Origin: Bacteroidales bacterium
GTDB lineage: Bacteria > Bacteroidota > Bacteroidia > Bacteroidales > UBA12077
Reading direction: 5' to 3'
Length of the DNA stretch: 47,326 nucleotides
Assembly (NCBI GenBank): GCA_013138975.1
Contig: WTBR01000090.1
Location: 1 to 47,326, forward strand
In this document: in pieces, positions 35,306 through 44,564 of the stretch
Layout: each line of letters starts with the position of its first letter
Numbering within the stretch: the first letter of the stretch is position 1
The notes under the pieces: generated by a model
Told to the model about the DNA's origin: nothing
Database searches by the model: none
Seen by the model: only the letters and a program-made list of their open reading frames with translations
Program-made: the position numbers and the translations under genes

Positions 35306-38143
35306 ATGAAGAAAAGAGTATTAAATAGCTTCAGTATAATATTATTATTGAGTATTATAGTTTTTATTATCAGCTGTGCCAAAGAAGATGATCCGGAATT
35401 TTTGGATGCACTTCTTTTCAGAAATCAAGAAACCGGAACCGTTTTGATTTATATTTCGAACGATATTACAAATCCCGTTGAATTTTATATCGATGATGAA
35501 TATAAAGGCGAACTTTCAGCTAAATTAGAAGGAGATCCAACTCTAGATACAAATCCTGAAAAATGCTTAAGCTTGATTTTATCAGAGGGTAAGCATACTG
35601 TTGAAGCAAAATGTAATAACGAAACTGTTATTTCGAAGAAAATTGTTGTTGAAAAAAATAGCGTTTTAGCAGTTCCTTTTGAAGTAGTTTGTGGTAATAC
35701 GCAAGAACCGGATTTTGTAAAAGATATTGATGGTAATAGTTATGAAATTATTAGAATAGGAAATCAATGGTGGATGGTAGAAAACCTTAAAACAACTACG
35801 TACAATGACGGGACACCAATACCAAATGTAACCAGTAATGCTGAATGGGGATTTTTAAATACACCTGCTTATTGTTGGTATGATAATAATATTAGTAATA
35901 AAGATCTCAATGGAGCATTATACAATTGGTATATTGTAAATACAAATAAATTGTGTCCTGAGGGATGGCATATACCTACCAATGAGGAGTGGTTAACTCT
36001 TATAAATTATTTGGGAGGAAGCGAAATAGCCGGAGGTAAATTAAAAGAGAAAGGTACAACTCATTGGAAGAGCCCAAATACAGGAGCTACAAATAGTAGT
36101 GGTTTTACAGCTTTGCCTAGTGGTTATAGGGATGATTTCTTTGGGAGTTTGGGAGAAGGAGCCAGATTTTGGAGTGCTACAGAGTCCTCAACTAATACTG
36201 CAACTATTAAATCCTTGGGATATGGTCATGAAGTTATTGCTAGTGGACAGTTTTATAAAAATAACGGATTTTCTATACGATGTATAAAAAATACGGATCA
36301 AGGTACAACGCCTACAGTTACTACAAGTACGGTTAGTAATATTACTCAAACTACGGCAACTTGCGGAGGAAATATATCCGATGATGGAGGAACAGCTGTT
36401 ACCGAACGTGGTATTTATTACGGGACATTGACAAATCCAGAAAGTAATGGTACAAAAGTTCAGATAGATTCCGGTGAAAGTAGTTTTGCAAAAAGTATTA
36501 CAGATTTAACAGCAAGTACAACATATTACGTAATTGCATATGCAATTAATAGTGCAGGTACATCGTACGGAACTGAGCTTAGTTTTACAACATCTTCAAG
36601 TATAAATTCACCCTCTCTTATAACAACAGAAGTAAGTTCAATTACTTATAATTCTGCTATAAGTGGTGGAAATATTTCTTCCGACGGTGGATTAGCAATA
36701 ACTTCAAGAGGAATTTGCTGGAATACAACACAAAATCCAACTATAATGGATAGCCATTCGACGGACGGCACAGGAACAGGTAGTTTTACAAGTAGTATCA
36801 TTAATTTAACTGCAAGTACGAGTTATTATGTAAGAGCTTATGCAACGAATAGTGCAGGTACTTCCTACGGAACTGAACTTAATTTTACAACATCTTCCGG
36901 TATAAATACACCTACTCTTACAACAACAGAAGCAAGTTCAATCACAGATAATTCTGCTGTTAGTGGCGGAGATATTACTTCCGATGGTGGATCAGAAGTA
37001 ACTGCAAGGGGAATTTGTTGGAGTACTTCACAAAACCCTACTATTTCAGATAGTTATTCAACAGATGGCACAGGGACAGGTAGTTTTGCAAGTAATGTCA
37101 TTAACTTAACTGAAAGCACAACATATTATGTTAGAGCTTATGCATCCAATGTGGCTGGTACTGGTTATGGCGATGAAATAAGTTTTAACACAACGGAATT
37201 AATAACATTGCCAAGCCTGACCACTGATGGAATAAGCAATATAACCCATACTATGGCAAAATGCGGAGGCAATATATCTAGTGATGGAGGTGCAAGCGTA
37301 ACGCAAAGAGGCGTATGTTGGAGTACAAGTACTAATCCAACAATAGCCGGTAATCATACAAATGATGGGAATGGAATTTATAGTTTTGAAAGTTATTTAA
37401 CAGGACTTACTGCCGGTACTAATTATTATATACGCGCTTATGCAACTAACAGTGTGGGTACTGCTTATGGCGATGAACAGAACTTTACAACTACAAACAT
37501 CGAAACAGGAACGGTAAGTGATATTGACGGCAATATATATAATACCATTAAAATGGGAGATCAATGGTGGATGGCAGAAAACTTAAAAGTTGCCCGTTAC
37601 CACAATGGTTCAACAATTCCCTTAATAACGGATAATACTGCATGGGCTAATTTGGCAGACAATAATAGCAACGATGCATTTTGCTATTATAATAACAATG
37701 CCGCTAGTGAATATGGCGCATTATATACTTGGGCTGCTGCAATGGGTGACAATGCTTCTAGTAGTAGTTCAAATCCGAGTGGTGTACAAGGTGCTTGTCC
37801 AACAGGTTGGCATCTGCCAAGCGATAGTGAATGGACTGAATTAGTAGATTATGTTGGCGATAATGGTCATTCGGGTACTGAAGGTAAAGCTTTAAAAGCA
37901 ATAAGCGGTTGGAATAGCTCAAGCGGTAACGGAACTGATAATTATGGATTCACGATTCTTCCTGGCGGTATACGTGATGATGGAGATGGGGCGTATGAAA
38001 ATGTAACTTATCTGGGTATATTTTGGAGTACTACAGAAATATATGGAACCAATGCTTATACCCGAAATTTCGTGTATTCCGATGTGTTTCGTGATAATTT
38101 TTATAAATCTTATGGGCACAGTGTTCGTTGCGTTAAGGATTAG
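35306..38143 (+). CDS. Surface lipoprotein with two FISUMP domains and four Ig/Fn3-like repeats
   Basis: This 945-residue lipoprotein has its lipid Cys in FIISC. Residues 35-130 contain a small PEGA-like domain (PVEFYIDDEYKGEL). The first FISUMP domain is at about 137-330 (IGNQWWMVENLKTTTYNDG, CPEGWHIPTNEEW, FSIRCIK). Four repeats of about 100 residues follow (336-730), each with 'GG.I..DGG..VT.RG.C.' and 'YYVRAYA.N..GT.YG'. A second FISUMP domain is at 732-945 (QWWMAENLKVARYHNG, CPTGWHLPSDSEW, HSVRCVKD). Repeats 2 and 3 (36601-36900, 36901-37200) are the most alike. Such domains are thought to be cell-surface or adhesion modules; the ligand is unknown. Confidence 0.92.
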   Translation: MKKRVLNSFSIILLLSIIVFIISCAKEDDPEFLDALLFRNQETGTVLIYISNDITNPVEFYIDDEYKGELSAKLEGDPTLDTNPEKCLSLILSEGKHTVEAKCNNETVISKKIVVEKNSVLAVPFEVVCGNTQEPDFVKDIDGNSYEIIRIGNQWWMVENLKTTTYNDGTPIPNVTSNAEWGFLNTPAYCWYDNNISNKDLNGALYNWYIVNTNKLCPEGWHIPTNEEWLTLINYLGGSEIAGGKLKEKGTTHWKSPNTGATNSSGFTALPSGYRDDFFGSLGEGARFWSATESSTNTATIKSLGYGHEVIASGQFYKNNGFSIRCIKNTDQGTTPTVTTSTVSNITQTTATCGGNISDDGGTAVTERGIYYGTLTNPESNGTKVQIDSGESSFAKSITDLTASTTYYVIAYAINSAGTSYGTELSFTTSSSINSPSLITTEVSSITYNSAISGGNISSDGGLAITSRGICWNTTQNPTIMDSHSTDGTGTGSFTSSIINLTASTSYYVRAYATNSAGTSYGTELNFTTSSGINTPTLTTTEASSITDNSAVSGGDITSDGGSEVTARGICWSTSQNPTISDSYSTDGTGTGSFASNVINLTESTTYYVRAYASNVAGTGYGDEISFNTTELITLPSLTTDGISNITHTMAKCGGNISSDGGASVTQRGVCWSTSTNPTIAGNHTNDGNGIYSFESYLTGLTAGTNYYIRAYATNSVGTAYGDEQNFTTTNIETGTVSDIDGNIYNTIKMGDQWWMAENLKVARYHNGSTIPLITDNTAWANLADNNSNDAFCYYNNNAASEYGALYTWAAAMGDNASSSSSNPSGVQGACPTGWHLPSDSEWTELVDYVGDNGHSGTEGKALKAISGWNSSSGNGTDNYGFTILPGGIRDDGDGAYENVTYLGIFWSTTEIYGTNAYTRNFVYSDVFRDNFYKSYGHSVRCVKD
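36601..37200 (+). repeat. Two adjacent 300-bp coding repeats in the FISUMP lipoprotein
   Basis: The two units share the phase and most bases, for example ACAACAGAAG then AAGTTCAAT, and both begin with ATAAAT and encode the 100-residue repeat. They look like a tandem duplication. The flanking units (36301-36600 and 37201-37500) are more diverged. Confidence 0.7.
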
Positions 38144-38214
38144 ATTGTCCATTTTAAAAAGATGGCTTGAAAAATCAATTATTTTTAAAACTTAAAAAAT
38201 TACTTTTTTATACA

Positions 38215-38349
38215 AGAGTGTGTCCAAAAAATCCCTTTAGTGTCATTCCCTTGAAAAAGGGGATCTCTTAATTGAATTGTACACAATGAATTATAAGATC
38301 CCCAATCAAGTTGGGGATGACAGATAATGACTTTTTGGACATTCGCTTG
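38215..38349. repeat. MITE-like element, GTCCAAAAA family, copy 2
   Basis: GTGTCCAAAAAATCC and GACTTTTTGGAC are inverted ends. The core TGTCATTCCC, GATCCCCAATCAAGTTGGGG and ATGACA match the copy at 5042-5176 in order and nearly in sequence. It lies between the end of operon 1 and the promoter region of operon 2. Confidence 0.72.
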
Positions 38350-38477
38350 TGTTTTTATGAATACCTCGATTTCATTATCATTATTGGGGCCTTGATACAA
38401 GAAGATATGAAGAATTTAATATCACTAGTTTATAAAATATTTTAATATTGACAGGATGTTTAAATATTGAGTAATAC

Positions 38478-38499
38478 GTCCGAAATCGTAAAACTGGAC
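38478..38499. promoter_or_regulatory. Candidate operator site 3
   Basis: GTCC (38478-38481) and GGAC (38496-38499), with 14 bases between, are preceded by GATGTTTAAATATTGAGTAA (38455-38474), which matches the site 2 flank at 19 of 20 bases. The motif lies 142 bases before the ATG at 38642 (148 for site 2). Confidence 0.6.
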
Positions 38500-38641
38500 A
38501 TTTCTATTTATCATTGAATCAATATATTATTAAAAAAAAATTAAAGATTGCACTTATGCCTACAATTAACTAAAACTTTTTGGTTTGTGAAGGCGTAAAT
38601 ATGATCATTCATTCTTATAAAACACTCAAAAAATTAACTAA

Positions 38642-39004
38642 ATGAAAAAAATTAATTTCTTATTTATCCTGATTTTGTTTCTTATAGCTTTAGCTTGTAG
38701 TGAAACCGAATATGTAGATAATAAACCTCAATTGGAGATACAGGTAGTTGATTCTGAAAACAACCTAATTGAACAAGCACAGGTATGTCTTTACGATTCA
38801 GAAACTGATTGGGCAAAAAGAACCAATGCTATTTCTGAATTAATTACAAATGAACAAGGAATTGTGCTTTTTGAAGAGCTGGATACAAAGCAATATTACT
38901 TTTTTGTTGAAAAAGAAAGCTTAACAAATCTATTTGATATTTATACTCACACTAAGCCTCTTGAGATAAATGTGATTTCCCAAATTAAAACCAAAATAAA
39001 ATAA
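38642..39004 (+). CDS. Small lipoprotein with a carboxypeptidase-regulatory-like domain
   Basis: This 120-residue lipoprotein has its lipid Cys in LALAC. The mature part resembles a single CNA_B or carboxypeptidase-regulatory-like beta sandwich (LEIQVVDSENNLIEQAQVCL, ITNEQGIVLFEELDTKQYYF). It is the first gene of operon 2 and ends four bases before the next gene, so the two are probably co-expressed. Function is unknown; a surface or periplasmic scaffold is plausible. Confidence 0.75.
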   Translation: MKKINFLFILILFLIALACSETEYVDNKPQLEIQVVDSENNLIEQAQVCLYDSETDWAKRTNAISELITNEQGIVLFEELDTKQYYFFVEKESLTNLFDIYTHTKPLEINVISQIKTKIK

Positions 39005-39008
39005 AATT

Positions 39009-42000
39009 ATGAAACAATATATTCAATTATTAGGCATATTGATAGTTCTAATTTTTATTGGATCATGTCAAGATGATGAAGAAAATAAAGATTTAGTTAA
39101 TGAAGTAATTGATGGAGTAGGTTTTGTGGAAACTTCAGATGCTTTAGTAAGTGAGGGTGTAGTAATAATTTCTTCGGAAACGAATGAGCTAAACTTGGAA
39201 ACTGTTTCAGAAAACGAATTAGTTTTTAATACAGGGAATGATCAAATACAGAGTATTGTTCCGGGAACAATTCTATTAGCAGGAGCATCCGAAAATAATC
39301 CTAACGGTTACGCACGTAAAGTAGTATCTGTAACTCAGGAAGGAAGTAATTTAACAGTTGAGACAGACTATGCTAAATTAAATGAATGTTACGATGAATT
39401 AGAGATAAGTTCAAAAATTGAGATAACACCGGAATCAGAATTTATTACATATGATTACGATGGAAATGAAATAAGTAAAAAATTAGGCGCATATAAAGGC
39501 GATTATGAAGCTTCATACGATGGTAATACAAATACTATTAGTTTTAATACAGTAGTTTTTGATGCCGATAAAAATTTCTCAACTACATGGGATCAGGTAA
39601 AATACAAAGGTAGTTTACAAATTGTTGAAAATGATTTTACCTTTGATCTAAAATTAGATGAGAGTGGTAATTTAAAAGTTTTTACCGGCGGATTCATGCA
39701 ATTTAAAATTGTGAATGCGTTTGAAATAAAAGCTGCACTTAAATTCGAGAGAGAAATATGTATTGGACGATTTCCAATTCCGATACCTTCACCAACGACT
39801 TTTGTATTTACACCATATATTTCATTTTATTTAGGGGCAAGTGGAGAAGTTAGTGCTGAAATTTCGGTATCGAATACTACAACTTTAACATTTGGGGCTA
39901 TTATTAATAATCATAATAGCGAGAATAAAATTAAATGTACAAGTAGTAATATAAAAGCTCAGAACGAGCTTGAAATATCAGATCCTAAATATAAGCTGGA
40001 AGCTAAAGCCTATATTTCACCTGCTGTTGAAATTTTATTCATGCAGTATCCTGATGCAAAAGTTTCACTTGCAGCTAAGGCTTATGTGTTTTTTGATGTA
40101 GAAACCGATCGAACTCCATTGTGGAGATTGGGATACGGAGTTGAAGCACTGGCACAGGCTAAACTTAAAGTAATGGGTGATATTGTTGATTTAGAAGCAG
40201 AATACAAATTTTATGGATTTGAAGAATATCTTAAAGAAGGAGGTGTCGCTTTAAAAGTAATTCCACCGGTTTTAAAGTATCCATTTGCTTCATCCATTGA
40301 TGTTGAAAGAGATCTTTATTTGCGTTGGGAAAACCATGAAGATCAAACAAATCAATCTGTAAAATATAATGTTTATCTGGATAAAAGCACTAACCCAACT
40401 ACTATTGTTGCATCGGACATAACTAATTCGTTTTTATTAGTAAGCTTAGATAAGACAAGTACTTATTATTGGAAAATAGAAATTGTGGATGATCAGGGAA
40501 ACAAAGAAATGTCACAAATTTCAAGTTTTACAACAGCAAATGAAAATTTAGCGCCCGATGCTTTTGAGTTGATTTATCCACAGCATGATATGACCGATGT
40601 TACTTCTACGCTTTTTAGTTGGAATGCAGCTACTGATCCTGATGGTGATCCTTTATATTATAGTGTTAGTATACAGGAAATTGGTGCCCTATATGTTTTT
40701 GCACAAGCAGATATTACAGACACAAAGGTTGAAGTATCAGGGATGGAAGATAATACACGATATAATGTAGCTGTAACTTGTTTTGATGGTATGGGAAATC
40801 ATACAGCTTCTCAAGCTGTTTTTTACACTGGTATTATTGAAGAAGGAACAAACAATGCTCCAACAGCTCCTATATTAAGCCTCCCCGAAAACAATGCCGT
40901 AAATCAAGAGAATGTAAATCTTTTTTTAGATTGGGAAGCTGGCAATCCTGATGAAATTGATATAAAATATACAGTTTATTTAGGCAAATCATCAGTTTTT
41001 TCAGAATCAGATCTATTATTTTCAAGTATTCCATATACTGCTGGTGAAGTGCAATTAGTAGAGAATACTCAATATTTTTGGCAAGTTATTGCTAACGACG
41101 CTGATGGAAACGAAACAGCAAGTGAAACTTGGAGTTTTACAACCAAAGGGAATGCAGGAACAAATAATTCACCTACTGTTCCAGTTTTAAATTCACCTTT
41201 AAATGGAGCAACAAATCAGGAGTTAGATTTGACTTTAAATTGGAATGCAAGTACTGATCCTGATGGTGATAATATAGTTTACGATGTATATTTAGGTACA
41301 GAAAGTAGCCCTATAAGTGTAGTATCAAATAGCCAGAGTGCAATTACATACTCTACTAGCGAATTGTCAAATAATATCACTTATTATTGGAAAATTATCG
41401 CCAAAGATGGAAATGGAGGAGAAACAGAAAGTGTAGTATGGAACTTTACAACAAAGTCAGCTAGTGGATTACCAATTTTAACAACCGACGTTATTAGTGA
41501 AATTGGAGAAATAACAGCTGCTGGTGGTGGAAACATAACGAATAATGGAGGAACAACAATTACAGCACGTGGAGTATGTTGGAGCACAAATAGTAATCCT
41601 ACTATTGCCGATAATTACTCAAGTGATGGTAGCGGAATAGGAATATTTACAAGCTCATTAACAGGACTTACAGCAAATACTATTTACTACGTACGTGCTT
41701 ATGCAGCCAATAGTGAAGGTACAGCTTATGGTAGTGAACAGAGTTTTACAACAAGCAGTGGAAATCAAACTACGACAGTAAATGATTATGATGGGAATGT
41801 ATATAGTACAACAGAAATAGGAACCCAAATATGGTTACGTGAAGATCTTAGAGTTACACATTATAATGACGGTAATGAGATTCCATATGTTACAGATAAT
41901 ACAAGTTGGGGGAATCTAAAAACTCCAGGGTATTCTTGGTATAACAATCAGGTCTATCCATACAATAATGATTATGGAGCTTTATATAATTGGTATACAG

Positions 42001-42365
42001 TAAATACGGATAAACTATGCCCGTCAGGGTGGCATGTGCCTTCAGAAGATGAGATAACTGTATTAATGAATTTCTTAGGAGGTGAGAGTATTGCTGGAGG
42101 AAAATTAAAAGAAACAGGAGGAGATCATTGGCTAAATCCAAACTCTGGAGCAACTGATGAATATAACTTTGGAGCACTTCCTAGTGGCTTTAGATATTAT
42201 GATGGGATATCTTATAGTATTTGGAGTGCTGGTTATTGGTGGCTATCAACTCAATCATCAACATCTAATGGTAAATACATTGCTATAGGTTACATGGGTA
42301 CTGTTGTGGATAGAATCAATTTCGATAAATCAAATGGACTTACTGTTCGCTGTCTTAAAGATTAA
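39009..42365 (+). CDS. Large surface lipoprotein with Fn3-like repeats and C-terminal FISUMP domain
   Basis: This 1118-residue lipoprotein has its lipid Cys in FIGSC. Residues 25-420 are a beta-rich region I do not recognise, with ASGEVSAEISVSNTTTLTFG. Four Ig/Fn3-like domains cover about 425-815 (YYWKIEIVDDQGN, NAATDPDGDPLYYSV, STDPDGDNIVYDVYLG). One repeat of the kind seen in the 945-residue protein is at 820-915 (TARGVCWSTNSNPTI). A FISUMP domain ends the protein (GTQIWLREDLRVTHYNDG, CPSGWHVPSEDE, LTVRCLKD). It shares domains with the operon 1 lipoprotein, which suggests parallel surface functions. Confidence 0.9.
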   Translation: MKQYIQLLGILIVLIFIGSCQDDEENKDLVNEVIDGVGFVETSDALVSEGVVIISSETNELNLETVSENELVFNTGNDQIQSIVPGTILLAGASENNPNGYARKVVSVTQEGSNLTVETDYAKLNECYDELEISSKIEITPESEFITYDYDGNEISKKLGAYKGDYEASYDGNTNTISFNTVVFDADKNFSTTWDQVKYKGSLQIVENDFTFDLKLDESGNLKVFTGGFMQFKIVNAFEIKAALKFEREICIGRFPIPIPSPTTFVFTPYISFYLGASGEVSAEISVSNTTTLTFGAIINNHNSENKIKCTSSNIKAQNELEISDPKYKLEAKAYISPAVEILFMQYPDAKVSLAAKAYVFFDVETDRTPLWRLGYGVEALAQAKLKVMGDIVDLEAEYKFYGFEEYLKEGGVALKVIPPVLKYPFASSIDVERDLYLRWENHEDQTNQSVKYNVYLDKSTNPTTIVASDITNSFLLVSLDKTSTYYWKIEIVDDQGNKEMSQISSFTTANENLAPDAFELIYPQHDMTDVTSTLFSWNAATDPDGDPLYYSVSIQEIGALYVFAQADITDTKVEVSGMEDNTRYNVAVTCFDGMGNHTASQAVFYTGIIEEGTNNAPTAPILSLPENNAVNQENVNLFLDWEAGNPDEIDIKYTVYLGKSSVFSESDLLFSSIPYTAGEVQLVENTQYFWQVIANDADGNETASETWSFTTKGNAGTNNSPTVPVLNSPLNGATNQELDLTLNWNASTDPDGDNIVYDVYLGTESSPISVVSNSQSAITYSTSELSNNITYYWKIIAKDGNGGETESVVWNFTTKSASGLPILTTDVISEIGEITAAGGGNITNNGGTTITARGVCWSTNSNPTIADNYSSDGSGIGIFTSSLTGLTANTIYYVRAYAANSEGTAYGSEQSFTTSSGNQTTTVNDYDGNVYSTTEIGTQIWLREDLRVTHYNDGNEIPYVTDNTSWGNLKTPGYSWYNNQVYPYNNDYGALYNWYTVNTDKLCPSGWHVPSEDEITVLMNFLGGESIAGGKLKETGGDHWLNPNSGATDEYNFGALPSGFRYYDGISYSIWSAGYWWLSTQSSTSNGKYIAIGYMGTVVDRINFDKSNGLTVRCLKD

Positions 42366-42375
42366 AAAATATAAA

Positions 42376-42407
42376 CCCTTATATCCCTTTATAGAGGGAT
42401 GTAAGGG
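42376..42407. terminator. Possible terminator after operon 2
   Basis: CCCTTATATCCCT pairs with AGGGATGTAAGGG with one internal mismatch and a TTATAG loop, 11 bases after the stop. There is no T tract after the stem, so it may be only a 3' hairpin. Confidence 0.4.
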
Positions 42408-42480
42408 GAATTAATTAAGTGAATCACATTAAATAATAAATATTACGTTTTAAGAATTGTAATATTAAAATTATGGTAAA

Positions 42481-43149
42481 ATGAAATACTTACTGATAGT
42501 ACTCAGTTTTTTGATTTTAGATATAAGTAGTTTTAGTCAAAACAAAAATCAGATTGTTCAGTCATATTTCGATTTAACTGAAAAAGATAACTTTTCTCAA
42601 CTTCATCATGGGCCTGTTCTTGCCAGTTGTACAAATCAAAAGCAAACAACTGTATTTTTTGTGAGCACTTTGGATACAATTACAGATGAATTTTATGTTC
42701 AAGGGGTTTTGTACAATCATCAATCAGAATCATACACAGAATTTGGACAATTTGATTTTGATCCATCTTTTGGCAAAGGAGTAATCTCAGTGTTTTTCGA
42801 AAATGTAGATTACGATTCCGAAAACGAAATGCTTGTTATAGTCGAAAAATCATGTAGAACTTTTTTTACAGACGGAGGATATGCCGGAATAAAAGCCTGG
42901 TATCAAACCCGGGTGTTTGATTTTAATGCTGTAAATGAAGTAATTGTAGAGTATGAATTGCTAGGAGAAATACTAACTATTAATGCCCCCAAAAAAATGG
43001 GAACAAAAATTGAAGAAGAACTTATTGGCAGAGAATCGGGAAAAGATCTTAACGAGATTTTAGGAATAACAAATAATGCCGAAGCCATAAGAAAAAGAAT
43101 TAAATATCTGAAAAGTAAAAGTTTATTGGGTAGTAATAAGCCTAATTAG
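42481..43149 (+). CDS. Secreted protein of unknown function
   Basis: This 222-residue protein has a signal peptide (MKYLLIVLSFLILDISSFSQ). The mature part is beta-rich to about residue 160 (TTVFFVSTLDTITDEFYVQ, FGKGVISVFFENVDYDSENE) and then helical and charged (KKMGTKIEEELIGRESGKDL). No family was recognised. It follows operon 2 after a hairpin, with no copy of the operator upstream, so it may be separately expressed. Confidence 0.7.
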   Translation: MKYLLIVLSFLILDISSFSQNKNQIVQSYFDLTEKDNFSQLHHGPVLASCTNQKQTTVFFVSTLDTITDEFYVQGVLYNHQSESYTEFGQFDFDPSFGKGVISVFFENVDYDSENEMLVIVEKSCRTFFTDGGYAGIKAWYQTRVFDFNAVNEVIVEYELLGEILTINAPKKMGTKIEEELIGRESGKDLNEILGITNNAEAIRKRIKYLKSKSLLGSNKPN

Positions 43150-43369
43150 TCTTTGTAAGAAAACGCCAAATTACTCACAAGTTTAATATTAATTTGTGTT
43201 CGTGAGCTTCGCAATGTTCTGCGTTACTCTTGTTTTGAAAACAGTTACTACGACAAGCTCAGCACATCGCATTCACAAAAGTGAACTCCTTGGTTTTCAA
43301 AGCTTCGAAAGCCTTGTCTTTGACCCTTTCTTATCAAAGACTTGAAAAGAGGCAGTTTTCTTGCAGACA
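43150..43369. repeat. Noncoding segment with terminal inverted repeats
   Basis: The ends TAAGAAAACGCC and GGCAGTTTTCTTG are inverted with one inserted base. Inside are GTTTTGAAAAC and TTGGTTTTCAAAG, which can also pair. The sequence is less AT-rich than its surroundings. It may be a further hairpin or MITE-type element. No copy is recognised elsewhere in the window. Confidence 0.4.
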
Positions 43370-43403
43370 CTTATTGATTTGAAACTTTATAAAACTGTTA
43401 ATT

Positions 43404-44348
43404 ATGAATCGAGTTTATATATTATTTTTATTTCTAATCATTTTTAAAATTGATATTCAAGCTCAACAAAAAGAAACATCCGATACATCGATTGTTGTTG
43501 AAAATTGCCTTAAGAAAACAATAATTAAAGAAGCTAATTTAACCACTACACATATCGAAATTCTGGATTGTTATTGGGATTCAGATGTCGATACCAATAT
43601 CATTATTAAAGATTGTGTAAAGCAAGTGATAATGGAAAAAATGGGGTATAAAAGGATTTATGAAACCAATTTAGCATGTTATTGGGACAATGCCACAAAG
43701 CAAGTCGATACTTTTTTAATTCCTAAATACGATGATAAATGGAGCATGCAATATAGCTACCTTTATACTAAACCAAGCGGAGAAACTAAGACAAGTAAAT
43801 CAACAATTGGTATTACCAAAAATGAAGCCTATAGAGCAGGACTCGATACGCTTCTTCGAAAAGAATATGATCAAAACCACGCAGTATTTAAACAATATCG
43901 TTTAATTAAACAAAATCGAAATACACCCGTTTCAGTTCGCGATACGACAGTTAATAAGCGAAATGTTTTGATTCGAGTTAACGAAATACGCTCAGATTAT
44001 TGCCAATGTGGTGATAAAAAAATGAATCCAACTACAGCATTGAAATGGAGCGATAAATTAGCTTACGTAGCTTATATGCATGCAAAAGACATGTTTGAGC
44101 GAGATTATTTCAGTCACATCTCTCCTGAAGGTGAAGAGCCAGGTGATAGAATTCGAAAATCAGGTTTGTCAGGCATTGCATGGAGTGGAGAAAATATTGC
44201 AGAAGGCCAAATGAATGGACTACATGCAGTGGAATCATGGAAAAAAAGTCCGGGGCATTGCAAAAATATGATGGGATCAAGTCATACACATGTTGGCGTT
44301 GCCAGATACATGAATGAATATGTAATGCTTTTGGGATCAGATTATTAA
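43404..44348 (+). CDS. Secreted CAP-domain protein with a duplicated N-terminal module
   Basis: This 314-residue protein has a signal peptide of about 20 residues. Residues 28-100 carry two copies of a roughly 32-residue unit ending DCYWD and ACYWD, each with an upstream Cys (NCLKK and DCVKQ). The C-terminal CAP/SCP domain (190-314) has AYMHAKDMFERDYFSH, WSGENIAEG and SPGHCKNMM, with the two His and the Glu typical of its metal-binding cavity. THVGVARYMNEYVMLLG closes the domain. CAP proteins are secreted and bind ligands or metals; catalytic activity is not assumed. Confidence 0.87.
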   Translation: MNRVYILFLFLIIFKIDIQAQQKETSDTSIVVENCLKKTIIKEANLTTTHIEILDCYWDSDVDTNIIIKDCVKQVIMEKMGYKRIYETNLACYWDNATKQVDTFLIPKYDDKWSMQYSYLYTKPSGETKTSKSTIGITKNEAYRAGLDTLLRKEYDQNHAVFKQYRLIKQNRNTPVSVRDTTVNKRNVLIRVNEIRSDYCQCGDKKMNPTTALKWSDKLAYVAYMHAKDMFERDYFSHISPEGEEPGDRIRKSGLSGIAWSGENIAEGQMNGLHAVESWKKSPGHCKNMMGSSHTHVGVARYMNEYVMLLGSDY

Positions 44349-44564
44349 CCATTTTAGGGAATAGAGAAATACCTTATTGAAAGCATCTTTTTTTAGTAGT
44401 GAATTGAATATGGTTTAATATTGGCTATCTTTAAGTCCACAAAAAAATATAAGGTATGTGGTTTTATATTTATTTCGTATGTATACGATATAATTGATTA
44501 TGCAGGAGATACATAAGTCTTTTGTAGTTACATATAGTAGATTTATTTGCCACTTTGGCGCATA

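Larger units (their letters stand above)
38144..38641. other. 498-bp gap between FISUMP operons with a MITE copy and operator
   Basis: No gene is visible. The region holds the GTCCAAAAA-family element at 38215-38349 and operator site 3 at 38478-38499. After that come stretches shared with the leader of operon 1 (GGCGTAAAT at 38592-38600, then TATAAAA). Confidence 0.65.

Noticed and set aside
35306..42365. FISUMP domains as targets of a diversity-generating retroelement
   Set aside because: No reverse transcriptase, template repeat or adenine-specific variation was seen in the window; the similarity to lectin-like folds alone is not evidence.
35306..42365. FISUMP lipoproteins as T9SS cargo
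   Set aside because: They carry lipoprotein signals and end in the FISUMP domain without the PNP-type sorting sequence seen at 9064-11025.
43404..44348. CAP protein as part of the operator-controlled regulon
   Set aside because: No GTCC-N14-GGAC motif was found upstream of it or of the gene at 42481.
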